DNA of 9,426 nucleotides from an uncultured Planctomycetaceae bacterium (GTDB lineage: Bacteria; Planctomycetota; Planctomycetia; Planctomycetales; Planctomycetaceae): positions 1 through 9,426 of the forward strand of contig CALFYU010000662.1 in the NCBI GenBank assembly GCA_937952455.1, written 5' to 3'. Shown here in pieces: positions 1 to 7,400 of the stretch. A program made the translations under genes and the position numbers. Position 1 is the first letter of the stretch. Each line of letters begins with the position of its first letter. The notes under the pieces were generated by a model, which saw nothing but the letters and a program-made list of their open reading frames with translations, was not told where the DNA came from and did no database searches.

Positions 1-341
1 GTTGATCGATCACACGTGGGCGTCGCACAGCGAAGGGGAGCGCTGGTTCGGGCCCGGTCGACGTGGATATGGAAATCGCCATGATGGCGATGCAGCAAGG
101 GGAAAATCCCCGCCGTCTCCGCGCTCGTCTGGAGAAGTCGGGGATGATCGAGAATCTGACGGCGCAGATTCGTGAACGGAAGGCGATTGAATTCGTGTTG
201 TCCAAAGCCAAATTCAATGAAATTCCGTCCGAGGCCGATCGGAAGGGCGACGTGGAAGCAGTCGACTTCGCGATTTGCGGCTCCGGAGAACCCAAGGAAG
301 AGGCGTCGGCGGAGACCGACGAGACGCCGGAAGACGAATAG
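1..341 (+). CDS. tig: Trigger factor, C-terminal fragment (5' part outside the window, frame disturbed near the edge)
   Basis: This is the C-terminal tail of trigger factor, the ribosome-bound chaperone and peptidyl-prolyl isomerase that meets nascent chains in the cytoplasm. From base 51 the frame reads GPVDVDMEIAMMAMQQGE, then PRRLRARLEKSGMIENL and QIRERKAIEFVL. This is the conserved end of the family's helical C-terminal chaperone domain, followed by an acidic Glu/Asp-rich tail and a TAG stop. Position before clpP is the usual genomic context for tig. Bases 1-50 do not fit: this frame has a TGA at 3-5 and the residues after it (SITRGRRTAKG...) do not resemble trigger factor. Frame 2 is open there and would join the good frame if one C of the CCC at 53-55 were removed. 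The ATG codons at 69 and later are internal, not starts. Identity is fairly sure; whether the gene is intact is not. Confidence 0.82.
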
Positions 342-457
342 TCCGGCACACCCGTTTCCAAGCCCAAGTGTTGCGATTCCGGCAGCGGCATCGTCTGCAC
401 CGGGTACACACGTCCGTGGGATTTGGGAAACGTGGTCCCGTGCCGCCGAACTCGCTA

Positions 458-486
458 TTGGGCGCCGGGCGGCCATCCTCTAAAAT
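458..486 (+). promoter_or_regulatory. Candidate sigma-70-type promoter for clpP1
   Basis: A -35-like TTGGGC (458-463) and a -10-like TAAAAT (481-486) are separated by exactly 17 bases, 54 bases upstream of the clpP1 ATG. It lies in the tig-clpP1 gap (342-540), which otherwise holds only a weak imperfect hairpin at 379-403 with no T-run, so no convincing tig terminator. The same layout recurs at 2918-2946. Only half of the -35 matches the consensus. Confidence 0.42.
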
Positions 487-528
487 GTCGACAAACGGAC
501 TTGTTTCAAACGCACCCAATACCCTCAC

Positions 529-534
529 AGGGGA
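529..534 (+). promoter_or_regulatory. Ribosome binding site that sets the clpP1 start
   Basis: AGGGGA lies 6 bases before the ATG at 541 but only 3 bases before the in-frame GTG at 538. The spacing favours ATG 541 as the start. Confidence 0.6.
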
Positions 535-540
535 AATGTG

Positions 541-1173
541 ATGACGACCCCTTTCACAATTGCCGGTTTCACGTCTCAAAACGCCTCGCGGGACTACACC
601 CGCCAGCGGCAAATGGGCATCGGCGATCTGCTGTTGGAAAACCGGATTGTATTCCTCGACGGGCCGATTCACGACGGCAGCGCCAACCTGCTGGTGATGA
701 AGCTGTTGTATCTCCAATCCGAAAATCGCCACCAGGACATTCACTTTTACATCAATTCGCCCGGCGGTTCCGTCACGGCGACGATGGCCATTTATGACAC
801 AATGCAATTTTTGGATTGTGACATTGCCACGTATTGCGTGGGACTGGCTGCCAGCGGCGGCGCGATTGTGCTCGCCGGCGGCACCAAGGGCAAACGGTTC
901 GCGCTGCCGCATTCTAAGATGATGATTCACCAGCCCTATGGCGAAGTGGGGGGCCAGGTTTCGGACATCGAGATTCAGGCGAAGGACATTCTCGATACCC
1001 GCGAAGTGCTCAATAAGATCCTCGCTAAGCATACCGGTCAGCCGATCGAGGTGATCCAGCGCGACACCGAACGGGATCGCTTTTTGACCGCTCCGCAGGC
1101 GATGGAATACGGATTGGTCGACGAGGTGCTCGGCCATGCGATCGAAAAAGAAGAAGAGAATAAGCCGAGCTGA
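541..1173 (+). CDS. clpP: ATP-dependent Clp protease proteolytic subunit, divergent paralogue (ClpP1)
   Basis: This is a serine peptidase (family S14) forming the barrel that degrades substrates unfolded by Clp ATPases in the cytosol. The 210-residue product has the complete core: INSPGGSVTA at 71-80, nucleophile Ser105 in AASGGA, His130 in MMIHQP and Asp179 in TERDRF, the standard triad. The handle-helix region (DIEIQAKDIL, about 142-151) and the LAKHTGQ segment are intact, so it should be active. Oddities: the nucleophile is followed by Gly rather than the usual Met (SMGA becomes SGGA). The N-terminus (MTTPFTIAGFTSQNASRDYT) is longer and lacks the LVPxVIE axial-loop segment present in the second ClpP. 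The C-terminal tail is charged (EKEEENKPS). The start is ATG 541 with AGGGGA 6 bases upstream; GTG 538 is the alternative. A candidate promoter of its own lies at 458-486. The family call is certain; the numbering as ClpP1 follows gene order. Confidence 0.95.
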   Translation: MTTPFTIAGFTSQNASRDYTRQRQMGIGDLLLENRIVFLDGPIHDGSANLLVMKLLYLQSENRHQDIHFYINSPGGSVTATMAIYDTMQFLDCDIATYCVGLAASGGAIVLAGGTKGKRFALPHSKMMIHQPYGEVGGQVSDIEIQAKDILDTREVLNKILAKHTGQPIEVIQRDTERDRFLTAPQAMEYGLVDEVLGHAIEKEEENKPS

Positions 1174-1372
1174 TCCAAGCCCGGTGCGCGAGGGATTCCG
1201 CTTGCCGACGGCGGGTGATTTGAACTAGAGTTACTTGATCTAATCTGCCGTTTTCCTCGGCGGCGATCAAGGCCTTTGAGCGCGATCTCCCACTTCTCAA
1301 ATAAGATAAGACAGGCAGTGCAGCGGGGCAACGCCGCGCCGCGAGGAAACGATAAGATAAGCGAGAAACATC
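1174..1372 (+). other. clpP1-clpP2 intergenic region, likely regulatory
   Basis: No credible gene lies in these 199 bases. The first third contains a weak promoter-like pair, TTGAAC (1220-1225) and TAATCT (1241-1246), whose spacer of 15 bases is short. The last third carries two copies of ATAAGATAAG (1301-1310 and 1352-1361) flanking a GC-rich stretch (1323-1342) that can form a short imperfect hairpin. No T-run terminator is visible after clpP1. The length and content suggest clpP2 has some regulation of its own. Confidence 0.4.
1301..1361 (+). repeat. Perfect 10-base direct repeat ATAAGATAAG upstream of clpP2
   Basis: ATAAGATAAG occurs at 1301-1310 and again at 1352-1361, with start points 51 bases apart (about five helical turns). 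Each copy is itself two ATAAG units. The second copy ends 11 bases before the clpP2 ATG. It could be an operator-type element or part of the 5' untranslated region, but no regulator is recognised. Confidence 0.5.
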
Positions 1373-1969
1373 ATGTCCGTTTTAGTTCCTTACGTCATTG
1401 AGAAAAGCGGCCGCGAAGAGCGGGCGATGGATATTTATAGCCGCCTGCTCAAGGACAGAATCATCTTCCTGGGCACGCAGGTGAACGACGTCGTCGCCAA
1501 TAACATTGTCGCCCAAATGCTGTTTTTGCAATTCGACGACGAAAAGTCCGACATCCATCTCTACATCAATTCCCCCGGCGGATCGGTGACCGCGGGCATG
1601 GCCATTTATGACACGATGCAGTACATCAACTGTGATGTGGCCACCTATTGTATTGGCCAAGCGGCCAGCATGGGGGCGCTGCTGCTGACCGCGGGTGCTG
1701 CCGGCAAGCGCAATGCGCTCCCCAATGCGCGGATCATGATTCACCAGCCGCTGGCCGGCATGGAAGGCACGGCCACTGATCTGGAAATCCACGCCAAGGA
1801 AGTGATCCGCATGAAGAAGCGGCTCAATGAAATCCTGCTCAAACATACCGGGCAGACCTTGGAAAAGATCGAACAAGACACCGACCGGGACAACTTCATG
1901 ATGCCTGAAGACGCCAAGTCCTACGGTCTGATCGACCATGTGTTGGAATCGCTGCCGCTGTCGCAGTAA
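1373..1969 (+). CDS. clpP: ATP-dependent Clp protease proteolytic subunit, canonical paralogue (ClpP2)
   Basis: This is the second ClpP peptidase barrel subunit, 198 residues, very close to the classical ClpP of other bacteria along its whole length. It starts MSVLVPYVIEKS, so the axial-loop segment LVPxVIE follows directly on Met-Ser with essentially no propeptide. DIYSRLLKDRIIFL (20-33) is the standard first-helix segment. The triad is Ser99 (AASMGA), His124 (MIHQPL) and Asp173 (DTDRDNF); INSPGG is at 65-70. The hydrophobic-pocket Tyr before INSPGG is kept (Y64). The ribosome binding site is weak (GCGAG at 1361-1365, inside or next to the second ATAAGATAAG copy), so translation may depend on other leader features. 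Probable role: co-assembly with the upstream paralogue and docking of the Clp ATPase (ClpX, ClpC or ClpA), none of which is encoded here. The family call is certain. Confidence 0.96.
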   Translation: MSVLVPYVIEKSGREERAMDIYSRLLKDRIIFLGTQVNDVVANNIVAQMLFLQFDDEKSDIHLYINSPGGSVTAGMAIYDTMQYINCDVATYCIGQAASMGALLLTAGAAGKRNALPNARIMIHQPLAGMEGTATDLEIHAKEVIRMKKRLNEILLKHTGQTLEKIEQDTDRDNFMMPEDAKSYGLIDHVLESLPLSQ

Positions 1970-1995
1970 GCTCCGCACGTCACAAATCGCCTCGG

Positions 1996-2001
1996 GAAGG
2001 A
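1996..2001 (+). promoter_or_regulatory. Ribosome binding site that favours a GTG start for the lipoprotein
   Basis: GAAGGA lies 8 bases before GTG 2010, but 14 and 20 bases before the in-frame ATGs at 2016 and 2022. The spacing favours GTG 2010. Confidence 0.5.
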
Positions 2002-2009
2002 TCCCGATC

Positions 2010-2831
2010 GTGCCCATGAACATGCTCGTCCGGACAGGGATGTCGCTGCTTTTAGCAACCACGCTGGCGGGGTGCGCCGCCGGCGATGTCGATGCCCTTG
2101 AAAGCCAACTGCGGACGCAGGAAGAGACGATCGCGCAATTACAGCGCGAGCTTTCGTCCGCCAATGCCGAAGCCCGCGCCGCTGTGGCGGAAACCGATTC
2201 GCTCCGCAATCAACTCGCCCAGCAAAACCAGCCGCCGTCGACGCTGCCCGAACAGGCGCAAGCGCTGTTTCGCGTGGAGCGCGTCGAGTTCCATAAGTAC
2301 ATGACCGGCGGACTGGATACCGACGGACAGCCGGGGGATGACGCCGTGGCGGTGCTCTTGGTTCCGCAAGACCAAGACGGCGAGTTGCTCAAGGTCCCCG
2401 GCGGCGTGCACATCGACCTGTTCGATATGACCCAGCCGGCGGATCAACAGCGAATCGGTTCGTATGACTTCTCGCCCCAAGAGGTGCGCGAGGCATGGTA
2501 TTCGGGATTTTTCGGCTCGGGGTTCATGTTGGAACTACCGCTCATCATTCCGCCGCAGTCTCCGAAGGTCACTTTGCATGCGGAACTGCTCACTTCCGAC
2601 GGACGCGAATTCCACACGACGGGGCAATTCCGCGTGACCCCGCCGGAGATCGCTAACACGGCAGCTAATCCGCGACAAATACCGCACTCCGCCGAGGGGC
2701 CATTGGTGCCCGGATACGTCGAGGAAGGCGAGCCGGCCTCGGTGACTCCTAGCGGATTCGAGGAGAATCTGCCGGCGGGGATTCCCACCTCTGACCGCTG
2801 GACCGAGCAAACACGACCGATTTATCGGTAA
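2010..2831 (+). CDS. Predicted lipoprotein with coiled coil, function unknown
   Basis: I do not recognise a named family. With the GTG 2010 start the product has 273 residues. The N-terminus is a lipoprotein signal peptide: Arg8, a hydrophobic stretch MSLLLATTLAG, and lipobox L19-A20-G21-C22, so Cys22 should be lipidated after signal peptidase II cleavage. The residues after Cys are Ala-Ala-Gly, with no Asp at +2, compatible with outer-membrane sorting by the E. coli rule. Residues 26-73 form a heptad-like coiled coil (LESQLRTQEETIAQLQREL...), then a Gln/Pro linker. A compact domain of about 130 residues follows, predicted from its alternating hydrophobic pattern to be mainly beta (VERVEFHKYMTGGLDTDG, then YDFSPQEVREAWYSGFFGSG, then LIIPPQSPKVTLHAEL). 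The C-terminal ~55 residues are Pro/Glu-rich and probably disordered. It lies 40 bases after clpP2, so co-transcription is plausible, but no functional link to ClpP is shown. ATG 2016 or 2022 are alternative starts. An extension to 1938 would overlap clpP2 and break the signal peptide. Confidence 0.83.
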   Translation: MPMNMLVRTGMSLLLATTLAGCAAGDVDALESQLRTQEETIAQLQRELSSANAEARAAVAETDSLRNQLAQQNQPPSTLPEQAQALFRVERVEFHKYMTGGLDTDGQPGDDAVAVLLVPQDQDGELLKVPGGVHIDLFDMTQPADQQRIGSYDFSPQEVREAWYSGFFGSGFMLELPLIIPPQSPKVTLHAELLTSDGREFHTTGQFRVTPPEIANTAANPRQIPHSAEGPLVPGYVEEGEPASVTPSGFEENLPAGIPTSDRWTEQTRPIYR

Positions 2832-2917
2832 TTTGATCGGAAGAACCACGGTATTTCGCCCGGCGGGAGCCCTTGCCCAATTCTTGGCTCTCCGTAGAAT
2901 TGACGGCGTATATGCGA

Positions 2918-2946
2918 TTGTCGAACACCGTGCCGCCCGATAAAAT
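2918..2946 (+). promoter_or_regulatory. Candidate sigma-70-type promoter for the sirB1-like gene
   Basis: TTGTCG (2918-2923) and TAAAAT (2941-2946) are separated by exactly 17 bases; the -10 ends 40 bases before the ATG at 2987. It sits in the 155-base gap 2832-2986, which shows no clear terminator for the preceding lipoprotein gene. The -10 hexamer and spacer are identical to the candidate before clpP1, which supports both. Confidence 0.45.
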
Positions 2947-2986
2947 TCCATCGGGGTCACGCGAACTTGTCACCAGGTGAAACTTT

Positions 2987-3826
2987 ATGGAGTTTGACTC
3001 CGACTATCGCTGCGACGCAGAGTTTTCCAAGTTGCTGACACGGCGGTCGAATATTGATCTTACGGTGGCGGCACTGGAATTGGCGCGAGACGCCTATCCC
3101 GATCTCAATTTTTGTGAAACATTGAGTTGGATCGATGCGGTGGGGGCCGAAGTGGCCGGCCCAATCGCGGCTGCCAAAACCGAGCGCGACGCCTTGCATG
3201 TCTTAGCCGAGTGTATCGCGGGCACGCGCGGGATCACCGGCGACACCGAGACTTACTGCGATCCGGACAACAGCTACCTCAATCGCGTGATCGAGCGGCG
3301 GCGGGGAATTCCGATCAGCCTCTCGCTGCTCTATATGGCGATCGCCCGCCGCGCTGGACTGACGCTCAGCGGCGTTTCCGCACCGGCACATTTTCTGACG
3401 CGGTTCGAAGCCGTCGACGGTCCCCTGTTTATCGACGCGTTTTGCGGCGGATGTCTGTTGTCTTATGACGAAACGCTGCAGCGTGTCTGTCTGGCCACGG
3501 GGCTGCCACCGTCGAAATGCGAATCGCTATTGGAACCGGTCTCGGCGCGGAAGATCGTGATTCGCATGCTCAACAATCTCAAGGCGATCTATTCACAGGC
3601 GGAAAACTGGCCGGCGGCTTGGATGGTGCAGCACCGGTTGGTTCTGTTGCAGCCCGGTTCCTATTGCCAGCGCCGCGACTTGGGACTGATCGCCCTGCGT
3701 GCCGACCGCCCTGGGCAGGCCATCGACATGTTGCAAAACTGTCTCAAGACCTGCCCGTCGGAAGAAACCGCGCCGCTGACTGAGCAGCTTGCCGAAGCGC
3801 GGCGGCAATTGACGCGCTGGAATTAG
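2987..3826 (+). CDS. SirB1-family protein: transglutaminase-like core with C-terminal TPR
   Basis: The 279-residue product matches the SirB1/YchA (UPF0162) family. Its hallmark block is DPDNSYLNRVIERRRGIPIS (residues 92-111) followed by LSLLYMAIARRAGL, then SAPAHFLTRF (131-140) and LFIDAFCGG (147-155). The fold is a transglutaminase-like core (about 60-170). His135 and Asp150 occupy the expected His and Asp positions, but the region where a transglutaminase nucleophile Cys would lie (GIPISLS) has no Cys. This is usual for the family, so catalysis is doubtful. The family more often has PGHF and IDPF; here they are PAHF and IDAF. Residues ~192-256 form one or two TPR-like helical hairpins (LNNLKAIYSQAENWPAAW, then GLIALRADRPGQAIDMLQ). 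The molecular role of the family is not established. Start: ATG 2987 with AGGTGA (2975-2980) 6 bases upstream, a good match to anti-SD. A candidate promoter lies at 2918-2946. The next gene starts 40 bases after the stop, so a two-gene operon is likely. Confidence 0.87.
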   Translation: MEFDSDYRCDAEFSKLLTRRSNIDLTVAALELARDAYPDLNFCETLSWIDAVGAEVAGPIAAAKTERDALHVLAECIAGTRGITGDTETYCDPDNSYLNRVIERRRGIPISLSLLYMAIARRAGLTLSGVSAPAHFLTRFEAVDGPLFIDAFCGGCLLSYDETLQRVCLATGLPPSKCESLLEPVSARKIVIRMLNNLKAIYSQAENWPAAWMVQHRLVLLQPGSYCQRRDLGLIALRADRPGQAIDMLQNCLKTCPSEETAPLTEQLAEARRQLTRWN

Positions 3827-3866
3827 CTCCGCCGTTTCGTGGAACCACATTGCGCCCGAGGATTCC

Positions 3867-4427
3867 ATGCCCAGGATTTCGGTCATCGGCTCGTGCGGTT
3901 CGGGAAAAACGACGTTCGCGCGAAAACTGGCAGCGCGGTTGGGCGTCCGGCACATTGAGATGGATTCGTTATTTTGGCAGCCCGACTGGCAACCCAAGCC
4001 GATTGAAGAGCTCCGCGACATGGTGACCGATACGGTCGCCGGCGAGGTATGGGTCATCGACGGCAACTACAGCCAAGGCCGGCTCCGCGACATCTATTTG
4101 TCCCGCGCCACGACGGTGGTGTGGCTGAACTATTCGTATCCCTTCACGTTCGCGCGCTTGTTCAAACGCACCGTGCGGCGCATCGTTCACCGCGAATGCC
4201 TGTGGGGGACTAACTATGAAACGGCGCGGATGGCGTTTTGTTCCAGCGATTCGATACTGTGGTACATGACCAAAAGCTATCGTCGCCGCCGTCGTGAGTA
4301 TCGGAAACTGTTCAACGACGATCGGTATACCCATCTGGACCGCATCGAAATCCGCCGGCCACGCGATGAAGAGGTCGTCATCGAACGGCTCTCATCTCTG
4401 CTGCAGACAGTCGAATTGTCTGGGTGA
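3867..4427 (+). CDS. P-loop NTPase, FlaR / adenylate-kinase-like
   Basis: This is a small (186 aa) P-loop kinase-type protein resembling those annotated as AAA family ATPase, adenylate kinase or topology modulation protein FlaR. The Walker A motif is G8-S-C-G-S-G-K-T15 right after the first beta strand (RISVIG). HIEMDSLFWQPDW (29-41) matches the family's H-x-D-x-LFW-x-PxW segment, which follows the P-loop. VWVIDGNYS (61-69) is the second signature, and ATTVVWLNYSYP (81-92) is the next strand, with Asn where Asp is common. An Arg-rich segment (RRRRREYRK, 139-147) occupies the region where related kinases carry a lid. Substrate is unknown; a nucleotide or small-molecule kinase is the likeliest type. 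It starts 40 bases after the SirB1-like gene, with GAGGA (3858-3862) only 4 bases before the ATG, so co-transcription is likely. The FlaR name is inherited from annotation and is not proof of a DNA-topology role. Confidence 0.82.
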   Translation: MPRISVIGSCGSGKTTFARKLAARLGVRHIEMDSLFWQPDWQPKPIEELRDMVTDTVAGEVWVIDGNYSQGRLRDIYLSRATTVVWLNYSYPFTFARLFKRTVRRIVHRECLWGTNYETARMAFCSSDSILWYMTKSYRRRRREYRKLFNDDRYTHLDRIEIRRPRDEEVVIERLSSLLQTVELSG

Positions 4428-4454
4428 ACCAAGGATACGGCCTCAAACTTGACG
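4428..4454. other. 27-base gap between convergent genes
   Basis: The stop codons of the P-loop gene (+) and the TPR gene (-) are separated by 27 bases. I see no GC-rich hairpin with a T-run on either strand, so transcripts may overlap at their 3' ends or end by a factor-dependent mechanism. Confidence 0.45.
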
Positions 4455-7400
4455 CTATTCGACGTGTTGATCCACTTGCCGCTGCAAGTCGCGTGTCTTG
4501 GTCTTCACTTTGTCAAACCGCTCCGGCCACTTCGTAGTGCGGAGTTTTTGCAGCGTTTGCGTCGCCGCTGTCCATTGTTCTTGGTGGATCTGTGCTTTCG
4601 CTAAACCTAACAGGCCGGTCGGCTCCAATTTGCGGATCTCGGCGACGGCTTCCCAATGCGGAATCGCCGCGTCCCAATTATTTTGCGATTCGCGAATTTC
4701 GGCCAACATCACGTGCCCTTCGCTTTCGTTGGGAGTCGCTTCCACGATCGAGGTATAGGCACGCTCCTGTTGCTGCGGATCATCGCCGAGTCGTTCTCCC
4801 AACCGGCGATACAGGTCGATGTTGCGCGGTTCCAATTCGGCCATCCGCAGCAACTGCGCGACGATCTTCGGCTGGTCCTCGAGTTTTTCGTAGCATTTAA
4901 GCAGCAGCTTGCGGGCCTCGATATCCGACGGCTGCAATTCGACCGCCAGCTCCAATTGCCTGGCAGCCGGTTGCGGTTGGTTGAGTTGCAGGTAGGCTTG
5001 GCCCAGCGCCCGGCGTACCAGCGGACGGTCCTGTCCGGTCTCTTCCGCTTCGGCGTCGAGCCGGGCGGCGTATGCGTCGCGGTCGGAAACCATGGTGAGT
5101 ACCTCGACGAGCGAATCGAGAGCCTGTTGCCGTTCGTTCTGGCGGGGGCCCCAACTGACGATGGCGCCGCAGGCGGCCTCGACCGCCTTGTCGGTCTGGC
5201 CAAGCCGGACATGCGCGTGGGAAAGATCGATGTAGTAGTACGACAAGGTGCTATTGCTCACGCCACGAAAACTGTGAGTCCGCTGATGCAGCGCGATGAC
5301 TTCGTTCAAATACTCAATTGCCCGCTCGTTCAGTTGCCCAACCAGGCAGCCTTGGGCCAACATGGCGATGGCCGGTTCCTGCCAACGGTCCTCGGCGCGG
5401 AAGTACTTGTCGGTCTCATCAATCAACGCCAGCAAATCTTCTGGGCGATGGGCAAAGTGATAGGCCTGCATCAGTTCCTGGCGATAGACCGTGTTGCTCG
5501 GGTCCGCTTCGATCAACTCGCGCAAAATGGGAATCGATTCCCCCCACCGCTGCCGGCCGTGCAGGAACACAACCAAGGTGTTTTTGGCATTGCTATCTAG
5601 CAAGCCGCGGTCGTCGGCTTGGAACAAGACCTGAATCGCGCGGTCGTACCGCTGCAGACCACTGTAGAAATAATTGGCCACATGGGTCACGATGGCCGGC
5701 GAATCGCGGTGGGCGGCGAGGACTTTCTCGGCGACTGCGGCGAACGCGTGCGACTTTTGCGACCAGTATTCCGAATAGCCGCTGTGGTAGATCCCCTGGT
5801 TGCGCGATTGACGCGACACCAAGGCCCTCTCTAACTCGCGGGTGACGATTTGGAGCAGCGGACCTTCGATTTCGCCCAGCTTATGCACCCGCTTGCGGAG
5901 GTCGTTGATGCGTCCTGCAGAGTGGTTCCAACTGTCGTCGCGGCTGTAGCGATAGCGGGCCGGCTCGTCTTGCATGCTGGCGACCAGGAATGCCAGCGCC
6001 GCATGCGGTCCGCTGATCGCATCCAGCGTCTCAGTGACGCGGCCGATGATCGATTCGTAATGCGCGTGCTGGTGCCTGAGTATTTCCGGAACCTCTCCTG
6101 TCGCGAAGCCCTGTAGGTCTTCCCGGGCGGCCGTGATGTGCTTGTCCCAGGCGGCGCGATAGACCTCACACAGTAGCGTGACGATTTCGTTGCGACGACC
6201 GTCGGAAGCTTGAGTTAGTTGTTGCTTAAGCCGCTGGTGCAGGTTGCGGTAAAGATCCGCCCCGCTCCCCAGCGACACCTCGCCGCCCTGTTGTAAGGCG
6301 TGCAGATAGACGTAATTGAGTCGCGTCCCCAGCGACGGGTCGCCGAGCAAGTCGTACCAATGGGCAACCACTTGCTCTGCATCGGCGAAGTGTTGTTCGG
6401 ATTCCAAATAGCCGGCGTACGTATAGACGGGATCGCGCACGTCCTGCAGCACGAACGTCTCGTTTGCTTGTTCGTATTCATTGAGCACGACTTGTAGCCA
6501 GCGGATGGCAGTGTCGAGATTCTTATAATGCGTCGAGGCAATCGCCAAGCGGTACCCGATGTAAAGCCGTGCTTCGGTACCCGGTGTGGCCTGCTCGTAG
6601 AGTTCGTGCAATTCACGTATTTGCTCCTGAGCCAACTCAGTTTGCGAAATGTGGCCCAGAGAACTCAAGAACTCGGCCATCAGTTTCGGTTCACCTTCCT
6701 CCCAGGAGCGATTGAAGGCACGCTGCAGCGCCGCGACGGCGGCGTCGATGTGCGGCCCGGGTTGGTTCTGGACTTCCGCCGCCCGCCGTTCGACAAGCGC
6801 TTCGAGCATATCCAAGGCCCGCTGGTCCGTGTCTGATTTGGCCTGTTTGCGGACCGTCTTGATGTTGGCAAGCAGTTCATCGGCGGTGGCTTCGTCGCGA
6901 ATCTCGCTCAGGACTGAAGACATCCCTTGCAAAAACGGATAGATCTGCTCCGGCGTATGCCCCACGACCGCCCCAGCCAGACTTTCCAGAAGCCGGAAGT
7001 CGTGATTGAGTTGATAGAACTCGCGGACCAGCGATAAATGGTTCTGCGGATACGTCGCCCGTTCCAACAACGTCCGCAAGGCATACAGTACCTGCGGATC
7101 GAGTTCGGCCGTCAGTTCGTTGTTATTCTGCCGGCGGCGCGCATTCCACAACCAATTCTGCAATTGGTCTTCGCCGCTCTCGGCATAGATCTGCCGCAGT
7201 GCGTGTTCGTACTCGCTGCGGCGGTCCAGGGCCAGATACCAATCGGCGAGCACCTTGTAATCGGCCGGCGAGAGTTCTTCATCGTGCGCGACGGTTGCGA
7301 ACAGGTCCACGGCAGCGTTGATTTCGCCTCGCTCAGCCAACAATCGGCCCAGCACCGTGCGCCAATGATTGGCGTATTCAGTTTGCCCGATCCAGGTCCG

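Noticed and set aside
379..403. Possible tig terminator hairpin (CCGGCAG against CTG-CA-CCGG)
   Set aside because: The stem is bulged and short and is not followed by a T-run, so I do not call a terminator.
214..1137. 307-codon open frame on the - strand opposite clpP1
   Set aside because: It lies antisense to a certain clpP gene, and its composition (Arg/His/Gly-rich, no recognisable domain) is that of a complement of a GC-rich codon pattern.
342..1372. The tig-clpP1 and clpP1-clpP2 gaps both measure exactly 199 bases
   Set aside because: The two gaps show no sequence similarity to each other, so the equal length looks like coincidence rather than duplication.
1938..2009. Upstream extension of the lipoprotein gene to an ATG at 1938
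   Set aside because: It would overlap clpP2 and place about 24 charged and Cys-containing residues before the signal peptide. GAAGGA at 1996-2001 points to GTG 2010.
1382..2209. 275-codon open frame on the - strand opposite clpP2 and the lipoprotein start
   Set aside because: It is antisense to two well-supported genes and shows no domain or good ribosome binding site.
4656..5600. 314-codon open frame on the + strand inside the giant TPR gene
   Set aside because: It mirrors the TPR gene in the complementary frame, where codon bias keeps stops rare; no family resemblance.
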